64,000 nucleotides of DNA from a virus. Below are positions 45,542-52,170 of the stretch, piece by piece. The DNA is taken from the IMG/VR virus record IMGVR_UViG_3300021170_000008, positions 1-64,000 of that record; one strand, given 5' to 3'. The notes under the pieces are model-generated. The model was not told the DNA's origin. It was given only the letters and a program-made list of their open reading frames with translations, and made no database searches. A program made the translations under genes and the position numbers. The first letter of the stretch is position 1. The number at the start of each line of letters is the position of its first letter.

Positions 45542-46917
45542 TGACGCCGGTAATGATCCCAGACTTTCCACTTTCCGACCAAGACCTGCTTGAAGCCGGG
45601 ATGTTTGCGGCAAAGGAAGCAAAGTTCGATCTGGCCGAGCGCTTATTCCTGGGCTCGGTCAGTCTGAACGGGAGAAACTATCACTCTCTCGGGAATCTGG
45701 GATCGCTGCTGAGCCGTTCAGGCCGTCTGGATGAAGCCCAGGAGTACCTGACCAGAGCTATCGCGACACGTCCTAGCCACGCTGTCGCCTGGGCTATGCT
45801 AGCGACGGTCTACAATCATAAAAATCAGTTCCTTGACGCCCGGCTGTGCGATCAACGAGCTATCGAGCTTGATCCGTCTCACGCTGAGTTTCACAAGCAT
45901 CTAGCCGGGCAGTGGGAGATCGCCGGTAACTGGGACAAAGCCGAAGAGTGCTACAAAAAAGCCGTCGAACTGGCCCCTGCTGACGCCTATATCCGTACCG
46001 GCTGGGGCATGGTCAAGATGCTCCGGGGGGATTTCGCTTACGGGTTACCACTCTATGAGTGCCGCAGGCAGCTTTCTGAAGCGTATAACGTCGGAATCAA
46101 GGGAGTGACGCAGCATCCCATTGAGATCTTCGCCCGGTGGGCCACACACAACGAAGAGTGTGAGCAGATTGTAATTGAATGCGAACAGGGCGTGGGGGAT
46201 CTGTTCCAGATGTCCCGCTACGCGCCGATGCTTCAGAAGCTGTTCCCTAACGCCAATATCGTACTGCATTGTTTCCCGGCGCTCGTAGATCTCATGAAGC
46301 GTTTCTACGGGTTCCACGACATCGTATCGCAGGACGAAGAGATTGAACATGCTAGCAACTCGTTCTCGGTAGCCGTGATGTCGCTGCCCTATCTGGCGAC
46401 ACTGTTTGGTCAGGATATATATCAGCCACCGACGCAGGTGAATCTGGAGGGATTGCCGCCGGTGTTGCGGAATGTGCCTGGGAGAGATTTCAAGATTGGC
46501 GTCTGCTGGAAGGGCAATCCAGGGCATGGACTAGATCGCTTTCGGTCTGTCCCATTCGAAGCATTCAGGCAGGCGCTTCCGTATGTGCAGAGCTATACGA
46601 TAGTGAACTTACAGTACAAGGACACCGAAGCTCCGGATAACTGGGTGAGTGGCACTTTTACGTGGGAGCAGACTCTGGCCACAGTCTCTAAGATTGATCT
46701 TGTTTTGACTGTTGATACAGCCGTGGCACATCTTGCCGGAACCATCGGGAAACCTGTCTGGCTGCTCACCGCTGCGTTAAATGATTTTCGGTGGCAATTA
46801 GAAAAGGAGACCACCCCATGGTACAACTCTATGATACTTATAAGGCAGGAGAAATTATTGTCATGGGAGCCGGTAATGGCCAGGGTAAGGCAAATGCTGC
46901 AAAAATCCGTCCAATGA
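45541..46917 (+). CDS. TPR protein with glycosyltransferase-like C-terminus (458 aa)
   Basis: Residues 10-185 contain TPR repeats (FLDARLCDQRAIELDPSHAEF, NWDKAEECYKKAVELAPADA). The C-terminal half, FKIGVCWKGNPGHGLDRFRS, WVSGTFTWEQTLATVSKIDLVLTVDTAVAHLAGTIGKPVWLL and PWYNSM, matches the GT9-like domain of TPR-glycosyltransferase proteins (DTa.aHLaGa.G.PvW..L....dWRW). It may glycosylate phage or host targets together with the next glycosyltransferase. Confidence 0.7.
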   Translation: MTPVMIPDFPLSDQDLLEAGMFAAKEAKFDLAERLFLGSVSLNGRNYHSLGNLGSLLSRSGRLDEAQEYLTRAIATRPSHAVAWAMLATVYNHKNQFLDARLCDQRAIELDPSHAEFHKHLAGQWEIAGNWDKAEECYKKAVELAPADAYIRTGWGMVKMLRGDFAYGLPLYECRRQLSEAYNVGIKGVTQHPIEIFARWATHNEECEQIVIECEQGVGDLFQMSRYAPMLQKLFPNANIVLHCFPALVDLMKRFYGFHDIVSQDEEIEHASNSFSVAVMSLPYLATLFGQDIYQPPTQVNLEGLPPVLRNVPGRDFKIGVCWKGNPGHGLDRFRSVPFEAFRQALPYVQSYTIVNLQYKDTEAPDNWVSGTFTWEQTLATVSKIDLVLTVDTAVAHLAGTIGKPVWLLTAALNDFRWQLEKETTPWYNSMILIRQEKLLSWEPVMARVRQMLQKSVQ

Positions 46918-47390
46918 AGTTAAACGCCAAGTCCACGGCTCTTTTTTGGACTCACGTAAACGTAAGAGAAGAAGATAAATGCTGGGAGTGGATGGCGTAC
47001 CGGAATCCAGACGGATACGGGATTATGGGCGTTGGTCGTGGAACCGCATCAGCGCATAGATACAGCTACTTGCTAGCGTTCGGGGACTTCGATCTGTCTC
47101 TTCGTGTTCGACACACCTGCGACAATCCTCCGTGCGTTAATCCTAAACACCTATTACTTGGTACGCAGGGTGACAATGTGATTGATTGTATTACTAGGGG
47201 GCGTAGGGGTGATATGTCACGTCCAGGTTCGCGGAATGCTATGGCGAAGCTCACCGAAGAATTAGTACTGAGGTTACGGTCTGAATGGATTCCAAGGATT
47301 GTTACTGCGAGAGACCTTAGCGCAAAATTTAATGTGCCGCATAGCACGGTATCGAAGGTATTATTGCGAAAAACCTGGAAGCATGTCTGA
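46914..47390 (+). CDS. HNH homing-type endonuclease (158 aa)
   Basis: Start ATG overlaps the TPR gene stop. CWEWMAYRNPDGYGIMG, AHRYSYLLAFG, VRHTCDNPPCVNPKHLLLGTQGDNVID and a C-terminal helix-turn-helix (LSAKFNVPHSTVSKVLLRKTW). This is the HNH_3 type. A close relative sits at 60633-61136 and a C-terminal fragment type at 47490. Confidence 0.8.
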   Translation: MKLNAKSTALFWTHVNVREEDKCWEWMAYRNPDGYGIMGVGRGTASAHRYSYLLAFGDFDLSLRVRHTCDNPPCVNPKHLLLGTQGDNVIDCITRGRRGDMSRPGSRNAMAKLTEELVLRLRSEWIPRIVTARDLSAKFNVPHSTVSKVLLRKTWKHV

Positions 47391-47489
47391 TTGCTCCAGC
47401 TTCGTGATCTCCGTCGTCACGGGTTCTGGTAGATATTTATTACCTACCGGGGGAGGCCGGTGGCGGCGGGGATCAGGAGGCTGTATAGC

Positions 47490-47627
47490 GTGATACGCGA
47501 TATCCCAGACTTCCCGAAGTATGGAGTTGATGATCTTGGAAAGTATCCGGAGCTTGGTAGAAAGTATGGCGTTAGTAGTAAAATGGCTGGCTATATTATT
47601 CGCCGTCAGTCTTGGACACATATATGA
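47490..47627 (+). CDS. Short HTH-type protein like the HNH C-terminus (45 aa)
   Basis: GTG start with AGGAGG upstream. DDLGKYPELGRKYGVSSKMAGYII then RRQSWTHI resembles the helix-turn-helix that ends the HNH proteins at 46914 and 60633. It may be a truncated homing endonuclease remnant. The stop overlaps the next ATG. The 99 bases before it contain only an unconvincing frame. Confidence 0.5.
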   Translation: MIRDIPDFPKYGVDDLGKYPELGRKYGVSSKMAGYIIRRQSWTHI

Positions 47628-48658
47628 TCCGAGCTTGCTTGCCGGTAGGGGATACATGGGGTTGGGGGGTTTGTGGGCGCAATCTACTCCAAGAACTTAC
47701 CAAGCTAACCGATATAGGGCAAATCACAGATCCAGGATTGCCCCTATTGATGGCAGTGCAGGGAGCTAATTTCCAACCACTAAAGTACGTCCCATCCGGA
47801 CCTAGGAATGTTGGATTTGCCTTCATTGAACAACCATCGGAGGCTGTAAAATACATTGAGACATATAAGACCTACTACACCGATCTTATCTGCGGGTCAC
47901 AGTGGATGGCCGAGATGATGCGGGAGATTGGTGTAGAGCGTACCCGCGTAGTACTACAAGGGTTAGACTCGGAAATCTTTAAGCCATCACCAGAACCAAG
48001 AGATCTAAATTCCCCATTTACAGTCTTTGTTGGATCAAAAGCCGAACTCCGTAAAGGGACAGATATCGCTATCGCGGCCCTGGCGATCTTCCTGAGCAAG
48101 CACGCAGACGCGCAGGCGATCCTGGCTGTGGGTAACCAGTGGCCCATAACGATGCACACGCTAGCGAATAGTAAGTGGATCAACTACCAACCAATCAGCG
48201 ATGACTGGCGCATCCAGATCCGTGCTGTGCTTACTGGCAACAATATATCCTTGTCTCAGGTTGAGCTTCCTGAGCTTAGCACCAATCTGATGATGCCAGA
48301 TCTCTACCGGCGCTGCGACGTGGGATTATTTTTAAGTCGGGCCGAAGCCGGTACAAATATGGTCCTTAACGAAGCCGTGGCCTGCGGCGTCATGCCCATT
48401 GCGTCATTCGCCACGGGACACACAGATGTCCTACGTGGTTTGGCTGGGGCTCAGAGTCTTTGTAACGGCAAGACTGATGGACCTGACGGCTGGTGGGAGC
48501 CGAACGACCTGGATGATATTTTGAAATACCTAGAAATGGCTTATCAGGACCGACAGCTTACCCGCAACAACGGGTTAGCGGCAGCTAAGTCTATTAAGAA
48601 CGTCGTCAGGGACTGGCCCACTATGGCGAAGCGGATACTGGAGGTTTTGACTAAGTGA
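47624..48658 (+). CDS. Glycosyltransferase, GT4-like (344 aa)
   Basis: ATG overlaps the previous stop. LPVGDTWGWGVCGRNLL at the N-terminus, VFVGSKAELRKGTDIAIAAL (start of the C-terminal Rossmann domain), and RCDVGLFLSRAEAGTNMVLNEAVACGVMPIAS, the E..E motif of GT4 enzymes. Likely modifies a surface sugar, virion protein or DNA base. Confidence 0.7.
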   Translation: MIRACLPVGDTWGWGVCGRNLLQELTKLTDIGQITDPGLPLLMAVQGANFQPLKYVPSGPRNVGFAFIEQPSEAVKYIETYKTYYTDLICGSQWMAEMMREIGVERTRVVLQGLDSEIFKPSPEPRDLNSPFTVFVGSKAELRKGTDIAIAALAIFLSKHADAQAILAVGNQWPITMHTLANSKWINYQPISDDWRIQIRAVLTGNNISLSQVELPELSTNLMMPDLYRRCDVGLFLSRAEAGTNMVLNEAVACGVMPIASFATGHTDVLRGLAGAQSLCNGKTDGPDGWWEPNDLDDILKYLEMAYQDRQLTRNNGLAAAKSIKNVVRDWPTMAKRILEVLTK

Positions 48659-49032
48659 GAGAAAATATCGCCGCTAAGCTCATTGCGGCTGTTGTGATAT
48701 GCGTAGTTAGTGTTGGAACGACGGTAGTGGTTCTTCGTAGTCAGCCTAAGCCACCCGTGGCCCCACCCGACAAAGTCTCCCGGCTCAAGCTCGACATCGA
48801 GCGTGACCGCAGGTTGTGGTGGGCGACGCAGGCACAGTACGAGACCACGATTACAGATCAGCAGCGGCAGTTGCTCGGGACAATTCAGCAGCAGACTCAG
48901 AAAGTCCAGATGAAGATCAAGGAGCTTGACGGCTACCTGGGGTGCGAGTCACGCAAGCAGATCCTAGATGAAGATCTTCTGGAGTGTAAGGTGCCGGTTG
49001 GCCCAGGCTTACTATCAGGAAAAGACAAGTGA
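48655..49032 (+). CDS. Membrane-anchored coiled-coil protein, spanin-like (125 aa)
   Basis: N-terminal membrane helix (AAKLIAAVVICVVSVGTTVVV) followed by a periplasmic Gln/Arg-rich coiled coil (RDRRLWWATQAQYETTITDQQRQLLG). This is the plan of an Rz-type i-spanin, but it also fits other membrane-anchored phage proteins. GTG start. Confidence 0.4.
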   Translation: MRENIAAKLIAAVVICVVSVGTTVVVLRSQPKPPVAPPDKVSRLKLDIERDRRLWWATQAQYETTITDQQRQLLGTIQQQTQKVQMKIKELDGYLGCESRKQILDEDLLECKVPVGPGLLSGKDK

Positions 49033-49658
49033 AGCTAACGCCGACCATCTCTTTATTGATCAAACAGACGATAGACACCTGCGCGAAGTCAATCTACCAG
49101 GAACAAGAAGGCGGAATCCATAGTGAGTTAGTACCGGCTGTCTGGAATTGGATTAAAGAGCGCGTTTCGATCCAGGTTGGTCAGCGAGTGCTAGATATAG
49201 GACCCGGCAACGGACTTGCTATAAATCTATTCCTTAAGGACGGCCTTGAGCCAATAGCTCTCTGCGGGAGCGAAGCTGAATGCGCCGCGATCAACACTTC
49301 AGGTACCGGCGCTGTCGCTCTCTGGGCCGACATGCACGAGATCTCGATGTTCAGTAACTTCTTTTCGGGCATCTTTGCTCGACACGCCCTGGAACATAGT
49401 TTCGCACCGTTAACTATGCTACTCGGGATGAAGTTCGCACTTAAGCCCGCTGGCTGGATTTACGTAGAGGTCCCTGCGCCGGGCACGGCCTGTAAGCATG
49501 ACTCTGACAATCCGAACCATTTCAGCGTCCTAAGCAGGCCGATGTGGCGCAAGCTGATCGCCGACGCAGGCTTCAAGATCATCGACGAAGCGTCTATCAC
49601 CTTCACCGTCCAGGCTGGCGACGACGAGTATTATAGTTTTCTCGCAGTTCACGCTTGA
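49029..49658 (+). CDS. Class I SAM-dependent methyltransferase (209 aa)
   Basis: RVLDIGPGNGLAINLFL is motif I (SAM loop); ...ARHALEHSF is motif IV-like with the conserved H-x-L-E-H of the Methyltransf_11/23 group, and YVEVPAPG follows. Start GTG overlaps the previous stop. The target (glycan, small molecule or protein) is unknown; neighbours are glycosyltransferases. Confidence 0.75.
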   Translation: MKLTPTISLLIKQTIDTCAKSIYQEQEGGIHSELVPAVWNWIKERVSIQVGQRVLDIGPGNGLAINLFLKDGLEPIALCGSEAECAAINTSGTGAVALWADMHEISMFSNFFSGIFARHALEHSFAPLTMLLGMKFALKPAGWIYVEVPAPGTACKHDSDNPNHFSVLSRPMWRKLIADAGFKIIDEASITFTVQAGDDEYYSFLAVHA

Positions 49659-49707
49659 CAGCCCTTTCAAGCTCCGCCCCGAAGGCGACTATTTACTAAA
49701 ATAGCGC

Positions 49708-49736
49708 TTGACACGAAGTACGGCAAGATGTATGCT
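49708..49736 (+). promoter_or_regulatory. Promoter of the Y-RNA/Ro locus
   Basis: TTGACA (49708-49713, in CGCTTGACACG context), 17-bp spacer, TATGCT (49731-49736). The predicted start, 49742-49743, is the first base of the outer stem of Y RNA 1. Confidence 0.75.
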
Positions 49737-49742
49737 GGTTAA

Positions 49743-49865
49743 GTTCGGGTCGGCAGGTTAGCCTTATCTGGTTACCTTGGTTCGACTCCAAGACCCACGC
49801 AAGTGGGTTCTAGTAGCTCTGTTAAGGGGTTGCTAGTCGATGGCTGGCCACCCACTTATCCGGAC
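49743..49865 (+). ncRNA. Y RNA 1 (YrlA-like, permuted tRNA module)
   Basis: Outer stem GTTCGGGT (49743-49750) with ATCCGGAC (49858-49865), 8 bp; internal loop CGGCA against ACCCACTT; inner stem GGTTAGCC (49756-49763) with GGCTGGCC (49842-49849), 8 bp; then TTATC. The head holds a T arm CTTGG-TTCGACT-CCAAG (49776-49792), an acceptor-like stem ACCCAC-GCAA-GTGGGT (49793-49808) closed by a GNRA tetraloop, and TAGCTC with a D-like arm (49816-49830). Order T, acceptor, D is the circular permutation known in YrlA RNAs. Confidence 0.75.
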
Positions 49866-49881
49866 ACCTTTTAAGTTCTCA

Positions 49882-50015
49882 GATTCGGGTCGATAGATTA
49901 GGGTTATCTTTTATCAAAAGAGAGGTCGCTGGTTCGAGTCCAGCCGTGTCTCGCGAGGGGCGCGTAGCTCAGTTGGTAGGGCGCTAAAACGCCCTGGTTA
50001 ACACTTATCCGAGTC
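49882..50015 (+). ncRNA. Y RNA 2 (YrlA-like, canonical permuted tRNA module)
   Basis: Outer stem ATTCGGGT (49883-49890) with ATCCGAGT (50007-50014); internal loop CGATA against AACACTT; inner stem GATTAGGG (49896-49903) with CCCTGGTT (49992-49999); TTATC follows. Head: AGGTC variable-loop-like (49923-49927), T arm GCTGG-TTCGAGT-CCAGC (49928-49944), acceptor CGTGTCTC-GCGA-GGGGCGCG (49945-49964, 8 bp, tetraloop), TA, D arm GCTC-AGTTGGTA-GGGC (49967-49982). Compensatory changes relative to Y RNA 1 support both stems. Confidence 0.8.
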
Positions 50016-50141
50016 GATACTGCGTAGTTTGACGGTGGTTGATGTGACTTGCCCGGAAACGGGCCGTGGAGCCACGGTTACCTTACTTGGGGCCACGGGT
50101 CTGTCGATCCATCTGCGTCCCGAAATAGGAGAAAAAATCAC

Positions 50142-51767
50142 ATGGCAAAGAACTATCTGGCTGGCGTTTTGAACCCGTTGTCAGTTCCACAGTCCGAGCC
50201 GCTTCCCGGCAAAGAGATGGTCGCCAATAACGCAGGCGGCTACGTGTTCTCTATCTCCACAATGAAGCAGGTAGAGCGCTTCCTGATCTTGGGATCTGAG
50301 GGCGGTTCGTATTACGTCACCGAGCGCAAAATGACGTTAGGCAACGTCAACGCCTTGAAGGCTGCGCTTGCCGCAGATGGACCTGCCGTTGTCCGGCTGA
50401 TCGTCGATATCAGCACTAAGGGACGTGCCCCCAAGAATGACTCCGCGCTGTTTGCTCTGGCATTGGCTGCGAGCCCGAAGTTTGCCGACGCTCGCACCAA
50501 CTCAATGGCGCTTGCCGCTCTGCCGCAGGTTGCACGTACTGGCACGCACTTGTTCCAGTTCGTAAACTTCGTCGAAGGCAACAAGCTCCGTGGTTGGGGC
50601 CGTGGTCTGCGTGCGGCTGTGGCTGACTGGTACCTGTCGAAGACGCCGGACAAGTTGGCGTATCAGGCTGTGAAGTACCAGAACCGCGAGCAGTGGTCGC
50701 ACCGCGATCTGCTTCGGCTGGTCCACGCGAATAATCCGGCGCTCCAGAATGTTTTCCACTGGATCGTGAAGGGTGAGATCGAAGGTCCGGTACCGGCGTT
50801 TATTGAGGCATTCGAAAAGGCCAAGGTCTCAACTGATCCGAAAGAGATCATCAGCCTGATCGAGAGCGCCAACCTGACTCGGGAAATGATCCCGACGCAA
50901 TTCCTGAACGATGTCGCTGTTTGGGACGCATTACTCCAGAAGATGCCGCTGACGGCTATGGTCCGTAACCTGGGTAAGATGACGCAGGTCGGTTTGATCA
51001 AGCCGTTGTCGGACGCATCTGCGCTTGTTAGCGGACGGCTCCGGAACCAGGAATGGCTGAACCGGGCGCGGGTCCACCCGATTGCTCTGCTGATGGCGGC
51101 TTCGACGTACGAGTCTGGCCGTGGTCTGCGTGGCAGTTTGACTTGGGAGGCCGTGAAGCCGGTTGTCGATGCGCTGGATGAAGCCTTCTATCTGGCCTTT
51201 GATAACATCGTTCCAACTGGCAAGCGGTTCTACCTTGGAATCGATGTCAGCGGATCGATGGGCATGGGAAGAGTGGCCGGTACGGCGCTTACCCCACGCG
51301 CAGGCGCGGCAGCGATGGCAATGGTGACGGCTCGCCGAGAGTCCAACTATTACATGGCAGGGTTCCAGGACAAGATGGTCCCGCTCGATATCGGGGCTCG
51401 TGACCGTCTGCCGGATGTTATCCGCAAGACCGATAATCTGCCGTTTGGAGCCACGGATTGCGCTCAGCCGATGATCGATGCGTTGAAGAAGAAGCTCGAA
51501 GCCGATGTCTTCATCGTGTACACCGACAACGAGACCTGGGCCGGTCCAAAGCACCCGACAGCAGCACTTCAGGAGTACCGGGAGAAGATGGGGATCAATT
51601 CGAAGTTGATCGTCTGTGGTTTGACGGCTACCGGCTTCTCTATCGCAGATCCGTCTGATCCTGGGATGCTTGATGTGGTTGGATTCGATACTTCTGTTCC
51701 TCAGGTAATCTCGTCGTTTGTCGGTGGAGGCGAGATGCCGGAGGAACAGGAAGTCGAAGCAGAGTAA
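50142..51767 (+). CDS. rsr: Ro60/Rsr-family TROVE-vWA RNA-binding protein (541 aa)
   Basis: Start ATG at 50142 has AGGAG 10 nt upstream; a longer frame from 50049 lies in structured RNA and is rejected. Residues about 20-340 form the helical TROVE ring that holds the 3' ends of misfolded RNA and Y RNA on its outer face; residues about 360-530 are a von Willebrand A domain with the MIDAS signature DVSGSMG (368-374), GATDC and VYTDNE, so metal-binding residues are intact. Known bacterial Ro acts in RNA degradation and stress with PNPase. The gene is flanked by five Y-type RNAs, so this is a complete phage Ro particle. Confidence 0.9.
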   Translation: MAKNYLAGVLNPLSVPQSEPLPGKEMVANNAGGYVFSISTMKQVERFLILGSEGGSYYVTERKMTLGNVNALKAALAADGPAVVRLIVDISTKGRAPKNDSALFALALAASPKFADARTNSMALAALPQVARTGTHLFQFVNFVEGNKLRGWGRGLRAAVADWYLSKTPDKLAYQAVKYQNREQWSHRDLLRLVHANNPALQNVFHWIVKGEIEGPVPAFIEAFEKAKVSTDPKEIISLIESANLTREMIPTQFLNDVAVWDALLQKMPLTAMVRNLGKMTQVGLIKPLSDASALVSGRLRNQEWLNRARVHPIALLMAASTYESGRGLRGSLTWEAVKPVVDALDEAFYLAFDNIVPTGKRFYLGIDVSGSMGMGRVAGTALTPRAGAAAMAMVTARRESNYYMAGFQDKMVPLDIGARDRLPDVIRKTDNLPFGATDCAQPMIDALKKKLEADVFIVYTDNETWAGPKHPTAALQEYREKMGINSKLIVCGLTATGFSIADPSDPGMLDVVGFDTSVPQVISSFVGGGEMPEEQEVEAE

Positions 51768-51771
51768 TTCA

Positions 51772-51847
51772 AATCGGCGAGCCGATAGGGGATCGTTACC
51801 TATTGCAAAAAAGCGGTCCTCGGCAACTTGTTCGCCGGTTAATTTTT
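51772..51847 (+). ncRNA. Y RNA 3 (minimal, loop type)
   Basis: Outer stem AATCGGCGAGC (51772-51782) with GTTCGCCGGTT (51830-51840), 11 bp; internal loop CGATA against GGCAACTT; inner stem GGGGATCG (51788-51795) with CGGTCCTC (51814-51821); an 18-nt loop beginning TTACC. No tRNA-like arms. AATTTTTC follows, so the RNA can also act as a terminator 5 nt after the Ro stop codon. Confidence 0.7.
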
Positions 51848-51990
51848 CTACGAGCCGGAGTGGATTCGTTATCTTACTCCAAGCCGAAAGGCAAACAATC
51901 GCTGTCGTTAAACAGCCATGCCGGGTAACTCTGGTATGCTTCACGTCAGAAATGATGTGTTGAAATGGATTCACGACACTTGTTCGTAGA
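51847..51990 (+). ncRNA. Y RNA 4 (large novel head domain)
   Basis: Outer stem TCTACGAGC (51847-51855) with GTTCGTAGA (51982-51990), 9 bp; internal loop CGGA against GACACTT; inner stem GTGGATTCG (51860-51868) with TGGATTCAC (51966-51974); TTATC follows. The head carries four hairpins: GCC-GAAA-GGC, GCTGT-N6-ACAGC, CATGCC-N10-GGTATG and CACGTCA-GAAA-TGATGTG. None has a T-loop consensus, so it is not a tRNA mimic of the YrlA kind. Confidence 0.7.
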
Positions 51991-52000
51991 GTAATCTGGC

Positions 52001-52067
52001 TTCGGGCCGAAGTGGGATGGTTATCTTTCTGAAAAAAAATATGCCATCCCGCACATACTTGTCCGAG
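52001..52067 (+). ncRNA. Y RNA 5 (minimal, loop type)
   Basis: Outer stem TTCGGGC (52001-52007) with GTCCGAG (52061-52067); internal loop CGAA against ACATACTT; inner stem GTGGGATGG (52012-52020) with CCATCCCGC (52044-52052); loop of 23 nt starting TTATC and A-rich. The 5' strand GTGGGATGGTTATC resembles the corresponding stretch of metazoan Y RNAs. Confidence 0.7.
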
Positions 52068-52093
52068 CAAATCACTCCTGCTTCAGTTTCCGC

Positions 52094-52123
52094 TTGACAA
52101 TAAGTATCCATCAATGCTAAACT
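52094..52123 (+). promoter_or_regulatory. Promoter for the Ro-linked AAA+ ATPase
   Basis: TTGACA (52094-52099, in CGCTTGACA context), 18-bp spacer, TAAACT (52118-52123); start point about 52130, so the ATG at 52114 is excluded and 52171 is used. Confidence 0.65.
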
Positions 52124-52170
52124 TGAAGCTGTCCACAATTTCCAAGATAGAAGGTTGGTACCTATACCAC

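Noticed and set aside
47391-47489. Frame MSDCSSFVISVVTGSG before the 47490 gene
   Set aside because: Ends in Gly/Arg-rich sequence, no ribosome site, overlaps the HNH stop; not convincing as a gene.
49743-50015. Ordinary tRNA genes
   Set aside because: T arms are perfect, but the 5' acceptor strand follows the T arm instead of preceding the D arm and no standard anticodon arm exists. The pieces fold only as permuted Y-type RNAs.
50051-50064. Alternative 3' strand for Y RNA 2 (GCCCGGA after CTT at 50048)
   Set aside because: It pairs with TTCGGGT, but it loses the inner stem homologous to Y RNA 1 and lies inside a stable GCCCG-GAAA-CGGGC hairpin, probably part of the Ro mRNA leader.
50049-50141. 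N-terminal extension of the Ro protein
   Set aside because: The frame is open to 50049 but runs through hairpin-forming sequence with no ribosome site; the ATG at 50142 has AGGAG and a normal Ro-like N-terminus.
52114-52170. Upstream start for the Ro-linked AAA+ gene
   Set aside because: The ATG at 52114 lies upstream of the predicted transcription start (about 52130); 52171 is used.
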